Shown piece after piece: positions 8,325-16,074 of a stretch of 64,000 nucleotides of DNA (positions are counted from its first letter, which is position 1; every line of letters starts with the position of its first letter). A model generated the notes under the pieces. That model had not been told where the DNA came from, did no database searches, and worked only from the letters and a program-made list of their open reading frames with translations. The stretch lies in NCBI GenBank assembly GCA_964420975.1, contig CAYQVH010000006.1:62001-126000 (forward strand), in the 5' to 3' direction. The position numbers and the translations under genes were made by a program. Source of the DNA: Accumulibacter sp964420975 (lineage in GTDB: Bacteria > Pseudomonadota > Gammaproteobacteria > Burkholderiales > Rhodocyclaceae).

Positions 8325-8936
8325 TCAGTGCTTGATCAGCTTTCCGAGCTCGCTGATGAAAGCCTTCGGTTCGGCGTCGTCCGGATAGCGGAAAACGAGC
8401 AGCCCGCGACGGTCAACGAGATAAATGGAACGTTGCGGGCTATCACCCAGGCTTTCGACAAGCCTTCCGTCCACAGCCGTCACGACGACCAAGTCGCGAT
8501 GCGCGGCCAGCAAGTCGGCGTCCGGCGGCACTCCGTCGCTAACGATCCACAGGCGCTCGACTCGCGTCATGTTTCGCCCCTGCGCCGTACGCGACTGGCG
8601 AGTGAGGTAGAGCGAGTGCTGGCAACGCGCGTCACAGCCGCCGGGAGCGAAAATGACGATCCGCCACTTCTCACCGATCTCGGCTTGCTCGAGCGGCGTT
8701 CCGTCCGCACGCCGAAGCAGCTCAAACGGCATCAACAAAGGGGTAAGAGGCGTTCCCACCGTTGGTGCAGGTAGTGGCGGCGACACAAAACGAAAGTAAA
8801 GTGCGGCGATTAACGGCAGCGCGCAAATCACGACCACCGCGAGCACCGTCGGCCACGCCCGACTGTAACTACGCTTGCCCGTCGGCACGGACGTCAGAGG
8901 TGGTGAATCGTCACCCAGACCGCGCGCTTCGTTCAT
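8325..8936 (-). CDS. Sco-like membrane-anchored protein of the cytochrome oxidase cluster
   Basis: 203-residue protein with one N-terminal transmembrane helix (about residues 28-48) and a periplasmic domain resembling the thioredoxin-like SCO/SenC fold. The Cys pair is spaced as CDARC rather than the CxxxC of true Sco copper chaperones. It is the last gene of the minus-strand cta cluster. The ATG at 8936 forms an ATGA overlap with the surf1 stop, which fixes the start. A role in oxidase assembly is inferred from position and fold; copper binding is not demonstrated. Confidence 0.72.
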   Translation of the reverse strand: MNEARGLGDDSPPLTSVPTGKRSYSRAWPTVLAVVVICALPLIAALYFRFVSPPLPAPTVGTPLTPLLMPFELLRRADGTPLEQAEIGEKWRIVIFAPGGCDARCQHSLYLTRQSRTAQGRNMTRVERLWIVSDGVPPDADLLAAHRDLVVVTAVDGRLVESLGDSPQRSIYLVDRRGLLVFRYPDDAEPKAFISELGKLIKH

Positions 8937-9718
8937 GCCTCTCGCCGGCGATTTACCACAGCAAAACCGGCGGCCGTTAGCGCAAAGGCGACCCACATCA
9001 GCGCGTACCCATAGTGTTTGGTGGCGGGGTTCTCGGGCCTCGCCCAATCCCTCACCAAGCCATCGTCAGTCGCGGCAGAGGTCTGAAGGACGATAACGGG
9101 CAACGCGTCGAGACCGCTAATGCGCCGATAGTCGTCTTCCCGCACGTGCTGCCAAACGGCATCGGTCGGATCGAGCCGCTGCAATTCAAACACTCGCGTC
9201 TCGAAACCGCGGGTAACGCCTGTCACTTCGACCTCGCCCGATGGGGTCTTGACGGACGGGAACTCCGAACGCAGCTTCGGTGCCCTTACCCATCCCCGAT
9301 TTACCAGGACAACCGTGTGGCCACCGACCAGCTCTAGCGGTGTCAACACTTCGTAGCCGGGTCGGCTACGGTAGATCTTGTTGTCCAGAAACAGGGTCTT
9401 TTCAGCCAGCCAGCGACCACGCATGACCACCGGCCGATCAACCAAGCTGTCGCGATCACGTTGCGCCGCCGAAAGCGTCACCGCTGCTTGACTCGCGGCT
9501 TCCCGCTCGCGCACGAAGCGTTCGCCCCTGGTTTCGGCTCGCCATAGTTGAAGCGCGGCCATCATCAGACAGACGGCAGCCACTCCAGCAAACAGCAATG
9601 AGCCCGAAATCCGCTGTTGCCGTCGGTCCGGCTGAGCGGGCGGCAAGTGGCCGCCTTCAATTGGTCGCCCTTTGGCGGCAAGTCCGGTAGACTGGTGATT
9701 TTCTGAGGCCAGCACCAT
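8933..9718 (-). CDS. SURF1 family cytochrome oxidase biogenesis protein
   Basis: SURF1/Shy1 protein, an inner-membrane factor for heme a insertion into subunit I. There is a transmembrane helix near the N-terminus (SLLFAGVAAVCLMMAALQLW), a periplasmic domain with the family motif GYEVLTPLEL and VLVNRGWV, and a second transmembrane helix at the C-terminus preceded by the conserved HYGYALMWVAFALTA. The start is uncertain. ATG 9718 uses the same CATG palindrome as the divergent DUF2909 start. A TTG at 9646, with a GAAGGCGG ribosome site, would leave the normal short pre-helix N-terminus. The stop overlaps the next gene. Confidence 0.9.
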   Translation of the reverse strand: MVLASENHQSTGLAAKGRPIEGGHLPPAQPDRRQQRISGSLLFAGVAAVCLMMAALQLWRAETRGERFVREREAASQAAVTLSAAQRDRDSLVDRPVVMRGRWLAEKTLFLDNKIYRSRPGYEVLTPLELVGGHTVVLVNRGWVRAPKLRSEFPSVKTPSGEVEVTGVTRGFETRVFELQRLDPTDAVWQHVREDDYRRISGLDALPVIVLQTSAATDDGLVRDWARPENPATKHYGYALMWVAFALTAAGFAVVNRRREA

Positions 9719-9914
9719 GCGTATCGTCGTCATACTGCTGCTCGTCGCGATCGTCGTCAGTCTCGGCAGCGCCTTGATTTTCATCTATCGAGACGAAAAC
9801 ACCGGCAAAACCCGGGCGGTCAAAGCGTTATCGCTACGTGTGGGCTTGTCGTTTCTATTGTTTTTGCTGCTTATGGCGGGCTATCGGCTAGGCTGGATTT
9901 CCAGCACCCTCTAG
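9717..9914 (+). CDS. DUF2909 twin-transmembrane protein
   Basis: 65-residue protein with two transmembrane helices (about residues 3-23 and 42-62) separated by a short charged loop containing YRDENTGKTRAVKALSLR. The family is restricted mainly to betaproteobacterial and some gammaproteobacterial cta clusters. It is encoded opposite to its neighbours, diverging from surf1 and converging on ctaE. GAGG lies 8 bases before the ATG. Function is unknown; position suggests a role with the oxidase. Confidence 0.85.
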   Translation: MRIVVILLLVAIVVSLGSALIFIYRDENTGKTRAVKALSLRVGLSFLLFLLLMAGYRLGWISSTL

Positions 9915-9926
9915 CCGGTAACGACC

Positions 9927-9959
9927 CCTGGTGGCACGCAGCACGGACGTACCACCAGG
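9927..9959. terminator. Stem-loop between convergent DUF2909 and ctaE
   Basis: CCTGGTGG (9927-9934) pairs with CCACCAGG (9952-9959) across a 17-base loop in the 68-bp gap between the two convergent stop codons. A bidirectional terminator is likely from position, although no clear U-tract is present. Confidence 0.45.
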
Positions 9960-9982
9960 AGGGGAGGGACTCCCTGCTTAGG

Positions 9983-10837
9983 TCAAAGCCAATATACGAC
10001 GACGAACAGGCCCAACCAGACAACATCAACAAAGTGCCAGTACCACGCAACCGCCTCAAACGCAAAGTGTCGTTCGGCCGAAAAGTGGCCTTTCATCGCC
10101 CGCAAGAGGATGACGGCGAGCATTGTTACGCCTAACGTGACGTGGAAGCCGTGAAAACCCGTGAGCATGAAAAAGGTCGAGCCGTAGACGCCGGTAGTCA
10201 GTTTCAGATTCAGGTGTGCATACGCCTCCCGGTATTCATAGACCTGCAAGCCAAGGAAGACTGCGCCAAGGACGACGGTGAGGACCAGACCAAGAATCAG
10301 TTGCTGCCGCTTGTTCGCCAATAAACCCCAGTGCGCCCAAGTGACTGTCGCACCGGAACTAAGCAGCAACAGCGTGTTGATCGCCGGGATACCCCAGGCA
10401 TGCATCGGCGTGAACGGGTCTTTCGCGCCTGGCCCGGCGGTCGGCCACTGGCCGGAAAAGCCATCCCACAGCCCCGCCTGCGCGGGACTTGCCAAGTCCG
10501 GAACCGAGAGAACGCGGACATAGAACAAGGCTCCGAAGAAAGCAGCGAAAAACATGACTTCGGAAAAGATGAACCAAGCCATTCCCCAACGGAACGACCG
10601 GTCCACCTGCAAATTGTAGCGTTGCCCTTCGGATTCCCCGATGACGCGGCCGAACCAGCCAAACAACATCACCGCAAGGACTGCGAAACCCGCCAGCAAG
10701 ACAAAGCCGCCGTTGGCGATCGAGTTGAACGTCAATACGGCGCCGGTCGCCAACAGCAGCAGCGCACACGAACCGACCAGCGGCCAATGCGATGGCTCGG
10801 GAACGAAGTAACGGCTTGCGGATACGGGTTGACTCAT
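9983..10837 (-). CDS. ctaE: Cytochrome c oxidase subunit III
   Basis: 284-residue polytopic subunit III of the aa3-type oxidase. The N-terminal SRYFVPEPSHWPLVGS, the central FIFSEVMFFAAFFGALFY (Glu conserved in the lipid-binding cleft) and the C-terminal GFHGFHVTLG then AVAWYWHFVDVVWLGLF are all hallmark subunit III segments. Seven hydrophobic helices can be followed. The ATG at 10837 has GGAGG 8 bases upstream and is preferred over the upstream in-frame ATG. Confidence 0.97.
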   Translation of the reverse strand: MSQPVSASRYFVPEPSHWPLVGSCALLLLATGAVLTFNSIANGGFVLLAGFAVLAVMLFGWFGRVIGESEGQRYNLQVDRSFRWGMAWFIFSEVMFFAAFFGALFYVRVLSVPDLASPAQAGLWDGFSGQWPTAGPGAKDPFTPMHAWGIPAINTLLLLSSGATVTWAHWGLLANKRQQLILGLVLTVVLGAVFLGLQVYEYREAYAHLNLKLTTGVYGSTFFMLTGFHGFHVTLGVTMLAVILLRAMKGHFSAERHFAFEAVAWYWHFVDVVWLGLFVVVYWL

Positions 10838-10910
10838 CAAGATTTCCTCCAATTCGAATTCGTATTGTCGTTGCGACCCCTGAATACCCTTGCCCTATTG
10901 CTCCACCTTC

Positions 10911-11123
10911 TCACGGGCGAGCGAGAAGACCGGCCACGCCGACCAGCGTCAGAACAAAAATGATCATGAACGCCAGTGCCGTGAGCACGAGTTTCCACGG
11001 CGACAACGGCTGCCCGTCGTCGCTGTGCGGCTGGTGGCCACGAACGCCGAACAGTGCCCAGGCAACCGTACGCACCGTACTCTTTCGCCCATTTTCAGGT
11101 AGCGGCGGCGCACTTCCCGACAT
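10911..11123 (-). CDS. DUF2970 family small membrane protein
   Basis: 70-residue protein with a soluble N-terminal half containing the family pattern VAWALFGVRG and a single C-terminal transmembrane helix (about residues 44-66). DUF2970 genes are typical of betaproteobacterial oxidase clusters, between ctaG and ctaE as here. It lies 3 bp after ctaG, so the two are co-translated. Function is unknown. Confidence 0.85.
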   Translation of the reverse strand: MSGSAPPLPENGRKSTVRTVAWALFGVRGHQPHSDDGQPLSPWKLVLTALAFMIIFVLTLVGVAGLLARP

Positions 11124-11126
11124 CTT

Positions 11127-11726
11127 TCACTTTCGCTCTGTCGACGCCACGGCTACCGGCGGCGCGCTACTGCCCGGCACCTCGAAGAAGGTGTAGGAAA
11201 GCGTCATCGTCGTCACCTCTTCCGGAAGTTTTGGATCGAGCAGAAAAACTACCGGCAGCTCGCGCACTTCATGCGGCGCAAAAGTCTGCGGCTTAAAGCA
11301 AAAGCACTCCAGCTTTTTTACATAACTCCCTGCGTACGCCGGACCGTAGCTCGGAATGGCTTGTCCGACGACCGTGCGATCGTGGGTATTTTCGATACGA
11401 TAGACCACATGAACGATGTCCCCCGTTCTAACTTCGACGCTGCTCGACTGTGGCTGGAAACGAAGGCCGTTTTCATGGCTATTAGCATCCAGCTCGAGCA
11501 CCAACCGGCGCCCGGGAGCCATCGCCACCACATCTTCTTCAGCGCGATCCAGGTCGTAAATACCCGTCCATTCACAGAACGCGCGATACAGGCGCGGTTG
11601 AAACGCGACAAAGACCAAGCTGCCGACGACGACCGCCAGCAATATCCTTACGATACGGACGTTTCCCGCGCCGCGTGGCGCGCCGACCGCGGCAACCGCG
11701 CCCAACGACCCAGTTTCGTGATTCAA
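11127..11726 (-). CDS. ctaG: Cytochrome c oxidase copper-assembly protein CtaG/Cox11
   Basis: Copper chaperone that delivers CuB to subunit I. Near 199 residues with one N-terminal transmembrane helix (ILLAVVVGSLVFVAFQPRLYRAFCE) and a periplasmic immunoglobulin-like domain. The copper-binding Cys-Phe-Cys-Phe motif is seen in KKLECFCFKPQ, followed by the family's PVVFLLDP and LSYTFFEV. The start is a non-ATG codon: TTG 11726 overlaps the stop of the preceding small gene; TTG 11705 is an alternative. Belongs to the minus-strand oxidase operon. Confidence 0.94.
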   Translation of the reverse strand: MNHETGSLGAVAAVGAPRGAGNVRIVRILLAVVVGSLVFVAFQPRLYRAFCEWTGIYDLDRAEEDVVAMAPGRRLVLELDANSHENGLRFQPQSSSVEVRTGDIVHVVYRIENTHDRTVVGQAIPSYGPAYAGSYVKKLECFCFKPQTFAPHEVRELPVVFLLDPKLPEEVTTMTLSYTFFEVPGSSAPPVAVASTERK

Positions 11727-11848
11727 CTGTTAGCCATCCATTGTCGAACAATGAAGCTGACGAAGATCGCGGCAGCGAACAAAGCGAGCCCGATCGCCAA
11801 GCGACGGCTGCCTCGCTGCCGCTCTTCGTCGCTTTCCTGACGCGTCAT
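11723..11848 (-). CDS. Small cytochrome oxidase assembly membrane protein
   Basis: A 41-residue gene. It starts MTRQESDEERQRGSRR and continues with one transmembrane helix (LAIGLALFAAAIFVSFIV), ending RQWMANS. Its ATG overlaps the ctaD stop (ATGA) and its TGA overlaps the ctaG TTG start, so it is translationally locked between the two. Betaproteobacterial clusters carry a roughly 40-residue 'oxidase small assembly protein' at exactly this place. Function inferred from context only. Confidence 0.8.
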   Translation of the reverse strand: MTRQESDEERQRGSRRLAIGLALFAAAIFVSFIVRQWMANS

Positions 11849-13458
11849 GCGTGGGCTTCGGCCGGATTGAACACCGGCGGATCTTCAAACGTGTGGTAAG
11901 GAGGCGGCGACGGCAAGGTCCATTCCAAACCGTGTGCCCCGTCCCAGGGTCGACTTTCGGCCTTGGCGCCCCCTTTCAGAGCCTGGAAGACGACCACCAA
12001 AACCAACAGTTGACTGATACCAAAGCCAAACGCACCGATCGTCGAGATGACGTTGAAGTCGGCAAACTGTTGCGCGTAGTCCGGAATCCGCCGCGGCATG
12101 CCGGCCAGACCGAGGAAGTGCTGCGGGAAAAATGCGATGTTGAAAAAGATGATCGACGACCAGAAATGCAGCTTGCCGAGACCTTCGTTATACATGTGAC
12201 CGGTCCACTTTGGCAGCCAGAAATAGAGTCCGGCATAAGCGGAGAACAAAGCTCCTGCGACCATCACATAGTGAAAGTGGGCGACGACGTAGTACGTATC
12301 CTGAAGCTGAATGTCGACCGCGGTCATCGACAGTACGAGACCGGTCAAGCCGCCGATGGTAAACAGGACGAGAAAGCCCAGCGAAAAAAGCATCGGCGTC
12401 TCAAAGGTCAGCGAGCCGCGCCACATGGTCGTCACCCAGTTGAAGACTTTGACCCCGGTCGGCACCGCGATGAGAACGGTTGCATACATGAAATACAACT
12501 GGCCAGTAAGCGGCAGGCCAGCCACATACATGTGGTGCGCCCAGACGAAGAACGAGATCAGACCAATCGCGGCGATCGCGTAAACCATCGAAGTGTAACC
12601 GAACAGGTGCTTGCGGGAAAACGCAGGAATTACGTGCGAAATCACGCCGAACGCTGGCAAGGCAATGATGTAAACCTCAGGATGGCCGAAAAACCAAAAA
12701 ATGTGCTGGAACAGCACGGGATCACCCCCGCCGGCGGCATTGAAGAACGTCGTGCCGAAGTGGCGGTCGGTCAGCAGCATGGTCACCGCACCGGCGAGGA
12801 TCGGCATCGACGCGATCAACAGAAATCCGGTCACCAGCCACGTCCAGCAAAAGAGGGGCATTTTCATCAGGGTCATGCCCGGCGCCCGCAGGTTGAGGAT
12901 CGTGGTGACGATATTGATCGAGCCCATGATCGACGACATGCCAAGGATGTGCACCGCAAAGATGGCCATATCCATTCCGATGCCCATTTGCACCGAAAGC
13001 GGCGGATAAAGCGTCCACCCGGTGCCGGGAGCACCTCCCGGCACAAAAAGCGACGCGCTAAGCAGAAGCGCCGCTGGCGGCAACAACCAGAAGCTCCAGT
13101 TATTCAAACGGCCAAAAGCCATGTCGGGAGCGCCAATCATGATCGGGAGCATCCAGTTGGCGAACCCGACGAACGCCGGCATGATCGCTCCGAAGACCAT
13201 GATCAGCGCGTGCAGCGTCACCATCTGGTTGTAGAAGTCCGGTGACACATACTGCAAACCTGGAGAATAGAGTTCGGCACGAATGACCAGCGACATCGCG
13301 CCGCCAACCAGAAACATCACGAAACTGAACCAGAGGTACATCGAGCCGATGTCCTTGTGATTGGTCGTCGTGATCCAGCGCTTCCAGCCGGTCGGATGAT
13401 GACCGTGATCGTCGTGGGAGTGCTCGCCGGCGTGTCCGGCAGTGTGCGTCGCTTGCAT
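11845..13458 (-). CDS. ctaD: Cytochrome c oxidase subunit I (aa3 type)
   Basis: Catalytic heme-copper oxidase subunit that binds heme a, heme a3 and CuB and pumps protons. 537 residues and twelve helices. Visible landmarks are MVTLHALIMVFGAIMP (heme a ligand His), WFFGHPEVYIIALPAFG (CuB His cross-linked to Tyr), FVWAHHMYVAG (CuB His pair) and YYVVAHFHYVM (heme a and a3 ligands). The Tyr in PEVY and the K/D-channel signatures indicate an A-type oxidase. ATG 13458 follows GAGGAG and is preferred over the upstream in-frame TTG. The His-rich N-terminus (HSHDDHGHH) is unusual but seen in related clusters. Confidence 0.98.
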   Translation of the reverse strand: MQATHTAGHAGEHSHDDHGHHPTGWKRWITTTNHKDIGSMYLWFSFVMFLVGGAMSLVIRAELYSPGLQYVSPDFYNQMVTLHALIMVFGAIMPAFVGFANWMLPIMIGAPDMAFGRLNNWSFWLLPPAALLLSASLFVPGGAPGTGWTLYPPLSVQMGIGMDMAIFAVHILGMSSIMGSINIVTTILNLRAPGMTLMKMPLFCWTWLVTGFLLIASMPILAGAVTMLLTDRHFGTTFFNAAGGGDPVLFQHIFWFFGHPEVYIIALPAFGVISHVIPAFSRKHLFGYTSMVYAIAAIGLISFFVWAHHMYVAGLPLTGQLYFMYATVLIAVPTGVKVFNWVTTMWRGSLTFETPMLFSLGFLVLFTIGGLTGLVLSMTAVDIQLQDTYYVVAHFHYVMVAGALFSAYAGLYFWLPKWTGHMYNEGLGKLHFWSSIIFFNIAFFPQHFLGLAGMPRRIPDYAQQFADFNVISTIGAFGFGISQLLVLVVVFQALKGGAKAESRPWDGAHGLEWTLPSPPPYHTFEDPPVFNPAEAHA

Positions 13459-13488
13459 ATTCAAATTCTCCTCAGGGCCTTTGCGTAA

Positions 13489-14727
13489 TCACTTGCCGCG
13501 AAGTGCCTTGACTTCAGCGGGCTGAATGACTTCAGCGAGCTTGTTTGACCAGGCGTTGCGCTCGTACGCGACGACCGCAGCGATATCCGTGTCGCTCAGT
13601 TGTGCGCCAAAGGCCGCCATCGCGGTTCCCGGCACGCCCTTGAGGACCATCTCGATATGCGCCTGCTTACTTCCTTTGACGACCTTCGAGCCGTCGAGCG
13701 CCGGGAACGCCGGCGGCACGCCTTGGCCAGTCGGCTGATGGCAGGCCGCGCAGTTTGCGGTGTAAACCGCTTCACCCCGGGCCACCAGCTCATCCAAAGC
13801 CCACGTCTTGTTCGGGTCGTCGGCGGCGGCAGCCATCTTCTGTTTCTGATCGGCCACCCAGGCTGCGTACTTTTCTTCCGACACCACCTCGACGACGACC
13901 GGCATGAACGCGTGGTCCTTGCCGCACAACTCGGAACACTGACCGCGATAGGTTCCCTCTTTCTCCGCCCGGAACCAGGTATCGCGCAGGAAACCGGGAA
14001 CCGCGTCGGTTTTGACCGCAAAAGCCGGAACCGACCAGCTGTGAATGACGTCGGTTGCCGTTGTCAGAACTCGCACTTTCTTGCCGACCGGCACCACCAA
14101 GGGGTGATCGACTTCGAGCAGATAGTGCTCACCTTTTGGCGACTTATTCTCAATCTGTTCGCGTGGCGTCGACATCACGCTCATGAACTTGATCCCGGCA
14201 GCGTCACCGGTCAGGTATTCGTAACCCCACTTCCACTGATAACCCGTAGCCTTGACCGTCAGGTCCGGCTGCGAGGTATCGCGCATCTTGATCAAGGTTG
14301 AGGTGGCGGGGAACGCGAGGCCGACCAGAATCAGCAGCGGCACCACCGTCCAGGCGATCTCGAGCGAGGTGTTGTCGTGGAAATCCGAAGCTTTGAACCC
14401 CTTGGACTTGCGGTGAACAATCAGCGAATAAGTGACCACTGCAAAGACGCCGAGGAAAATGAGCGTAATGACCCACAGCAAGAGACTATGCAACTCGTAG
14501 ACACGCTTCGCGGTCGCCGTGACCGGCTCCTGCAGGTTGAGCTCCCACGCGGCAAGTGCGGCACCACTAAAGGTGGCAAGCAAGAAAGCCGCCCACCCCA
14601 CGACTCCCCGACGGCCAAGGAACCCGCCCCGAGCTCCCTGGGTTTGGCGGTGAGCGAACTCGATACGCGGCGCCCTAGAGGTGCCCAGTTGCTTCAGGTC
14701 ATCGTTCCTGATTGAGTTTCGCGCCAT
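13489..14727 (-). CDS. ctaC: Cytochrome c oxidase subunit II with fused cytochrome c domain
   Basis: 412-residue subunit II, the entry point of electrons. After a long basic N-terminus there are transmembrane helices at about 42-60, 80-103 and 122-142. The CuA domain carries His229 and the cluster C264-S-E-L-C268-x3-H272 with Met275, in GQCSELCGKDHAFMPV. A C-terminal monoheme cytochrome c domain follows, with CAACH at 326-330. Such caa3-like architecture is common in betaproteobacteria. The ATG at 14727 has AGGAAAGGGAG upstream. First gene of the minus-strand cta operon; a perfect FNR-type box lies 141-154 bp upstream. Confidence 0.97.
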   Translation of the reverse strand: MARNSIRNDDLKQLGTSRAPRIEFAHRQTQGARGGFLGRRGVVGWAAFLLATFSGAALAAWELNLQEPVTATAKRVYELHSLLLWVITLIFLGVFAVVTYSLIVHRKSKGFKASDFHDNTSLEIAWTVVPLLILVGLAFPATSTLIKMRDTSQPDLTVKATGYQWKWGYEYLTGDAAGIKFMSVMSTPREQIENKSPKGEHYLLEVDHPLVVPVGKKVRVLTTATDVIHSWSVPAFAVKTDAVPGFLRDTWFRAEKEGTYRGQCSELCGKDHAFMPVVVEVVSEEKYAAWVADQKQKMAAAADDPNKTWALDELVARGEAVYTANCAACHQPTGQGVPPAFPALDGSKVVKGSKQAHIEMVLKGVPGTAMAAFGAQLSDTDIAAVVAYERNAWSNKLAEVIQPAEVKALRGK

Positions 14728-14867
14728 TTTCTCCCTTTCCTGTCAGGCGGTAGGCAACCCGCTCGAAGCGGAAGCTCTCCCCTGCTGTCTTCGAAAACTG
14801 CCCAACAACGGTCCCAAGCGCCAAAGTGCCCGGTTTTTGCGAAGCGCGAAGGTTAGCACATTCGTTT

Positions 14868-14881
14868 TTGATGTGGATCAA
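14868..14881. promoter_or_regulatory. FNR/ANR-type box near ctaC
   Basis: TTGAT-GTGG-ATCAA, a perfect match to the FNR consensus TTGAT-N4-ATCAA, within the 411-bp divergent gap between ctaC (minus) and DUF2244 (plus). Oxygen-responsive control of the oxidase genes is the simple reading; the direction (activation or repression) cannot be decided without mapped start sites. Confidence 0.8.
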
Positions 14882-15080
14882 ACCGGAGGAAAAAAACCTG
14901 GCCTTGAACAGTGGTAAGCGCGAGGCAACGGCGACCGACGCGCGTCGGGCGGCGACTTTGCGCAATGAATCAGCGTTGAGTCGACTATTGCCACCTCAAG
15001 CGGCCCCCAGGATGACGGGCGTGGCGCCTGCGGCTTGTCCCGCATCTGGGTTCGCGTGCTACAATTTTTGCCGAGACGCC

Positions 15081-15094
15081 TTGATTCATATCAA
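15081..15094. promoter_or_regulatory. Second FNR/ANR-type box, near the DUF2244 gene
   Basis: TTGAT-TCAT-ATCAA, again a perfect FNR consensus, 45 bp before the DUF2244 start codon and 200 bp from the first box. A class II activation geometry would place the start site on the ribosome-binding site, which argues for repression or for action on another promoter in the gap. The rest of the 411-bp gap shows no gene. Confidence 0.8.
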
Positions 15095-15138
15095 ATCCAT
15101 AGCGGCCACTCGGAGCAGTCGCCCGACAGGAGGAGTTG

Positions 15139-15648
15139 ATGAGTCTGGTCGGTGGCCAAACACGAACAGGATGGACTTGGACCGCTCGCCCGAACCATTC
15201 GTTGACGGTCACCGGACGGCGGTACGTGTTCGTCGCCATGACCGTCGGTTCGGGAACGATCGCCGCGGTCTTCTCGTACTTTGGTGCGTGGCCGATCGCG
15301 CCGTTTACCGGCCTCGAACTCGCGCTGCTTTGGTTCGCTTTGCGTCACAGCGAACTTGCTGCAGCGGACTACGAGACAATCACGCTCGAAAGCGGACAGC
15401 TAGTGGTCGACCGGCACTATGGCAAGCAGGCGGAACGGGTTGTTTTCCAGTCCTACTGGCTTGCTTTGGACTGGGTCAAGGGTCCTGGGCGAAGCAGCTA
15501 CCGCCTGCTGCTTCGCTCGCGCGGAAAGGCGGTTGAAATTGGTCGCCTGCTGACCGATGAACAGAAGAACACGCTAGCCGCAGAACTTCGGCGAGGCCTG
15601 GCAGATGGACAATGCGGCGGGGACAACCGGGGAGGCAGACTAGATTGA
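15139..15648 (+). CDS. DUF2244 family membrane protein
   Basis: 169-residue protein with two closely spaced hydrophobic helices (about residues 29-68) and a C-terminal soluble domain containing VFQSYWLALDWVKGPGRSSYRLLLRSRGKAVEIG-like DUF2244 sequence. The ATG at 15139 is set by a near-perfect AGGAGG five bases upstream. DUF2244 proteins recur beside oxidase genes in alpha- and betaproteobacteria; function is unknown. It is the first gene of the plus-strand group that leads to ctaB. Confidence 0.82.
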   Translation: MSLVGGQTRTGWTWTARPNHSLTVTGRRYVFVAMTVGSGTIAAVFSYFGAWPIAPFTGLELALLWFALRHSELAAADYETITLESGQLVVDRHYGKQAERVVFQSYWLALDWVKGPGRSSYRLLLRSRGKAVEIGRLLTDEQKNTLAAELRRGLADGQCGGDNRGGRLD

Positions 15649-16001
15649 AGGTCTTCAGTGAGGGCTCGATACGGGCGGTGACGAGAAGGGCGCCGCGTTT
15701 GAGCGCGCTAATGCTGGTATCGGCCGACGTGCGAAACGGATGGTCGATGGCTACGAGCGGTGTGACGAGCGACGCGGCGCTACCAATTCACGGCTATTTC
15801 CTGGCGGCGATCACCTTTCTCTTCCTGCTCGTGTTTGCGATAACGATTTACACGATGGTCAGGCACGGCAAGATCGTCGACCGCGTGCCCAACGAGCCCG
15901 CCGGTTCGACCGGGGCCTTGCAATGGCTGTGGGCAACGGTACCGTTCGCCATCTTGTTCTTCGTTGACTACGCCTTGATCGGCAGCCACTATAACCGCTG
16001 A
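15645..16001 (+). CDS. Cytochrome oxidase subunit II-like transmembrane protein lacking CuA
   Basis: 118-residue membrane protein. Two helices (about residues 49-70 and 92-112) with the intervening MVRHGKIVDRVPNEPAGSTGALQWLWATVPF resemble the transmembrane hairpin of oxidase subunit II, where a charged loop precedes an E/Q-x-x-W-T-x-x-P helix. No CuA cysteines or periplasmic domain follow. I chose TTG 15645, which overlaps the DUF2244 stop and has GGGGAGG nine bases upstream; ATG 15711 or 15747 are alternatives. Sits between DUF2244 and ctaB. Function unknown; a structural or assembly role with the oxidase is inferred. Confidence 0.65.
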   Translation: MKVFSEGSIRAVTRRAPRLSALMLVSADVRNGWSMATSGVTSDAALPIHGYFLAAITFLFLLVFAITIYTMVRHGKIVDRVPNEPAGSTGALQWLWATVPFAILFFVDYALIGSHYNR

Positions 16002-16074
16002 CACGCCTCACCCCGCCAACTGGCAGCGGATAAGAACGGGCGAAATCACTCTCAGCAAGCAGGAAGCAACCATT

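Noticed and set aside
11851..13245. Long plus-strand open frame of 464 codons opposite ctaD
   Set aside because: Its translation is charged and low in hydrophobic structure, matches no family, and it lies exactly antisense to the highly conserved ctaD.
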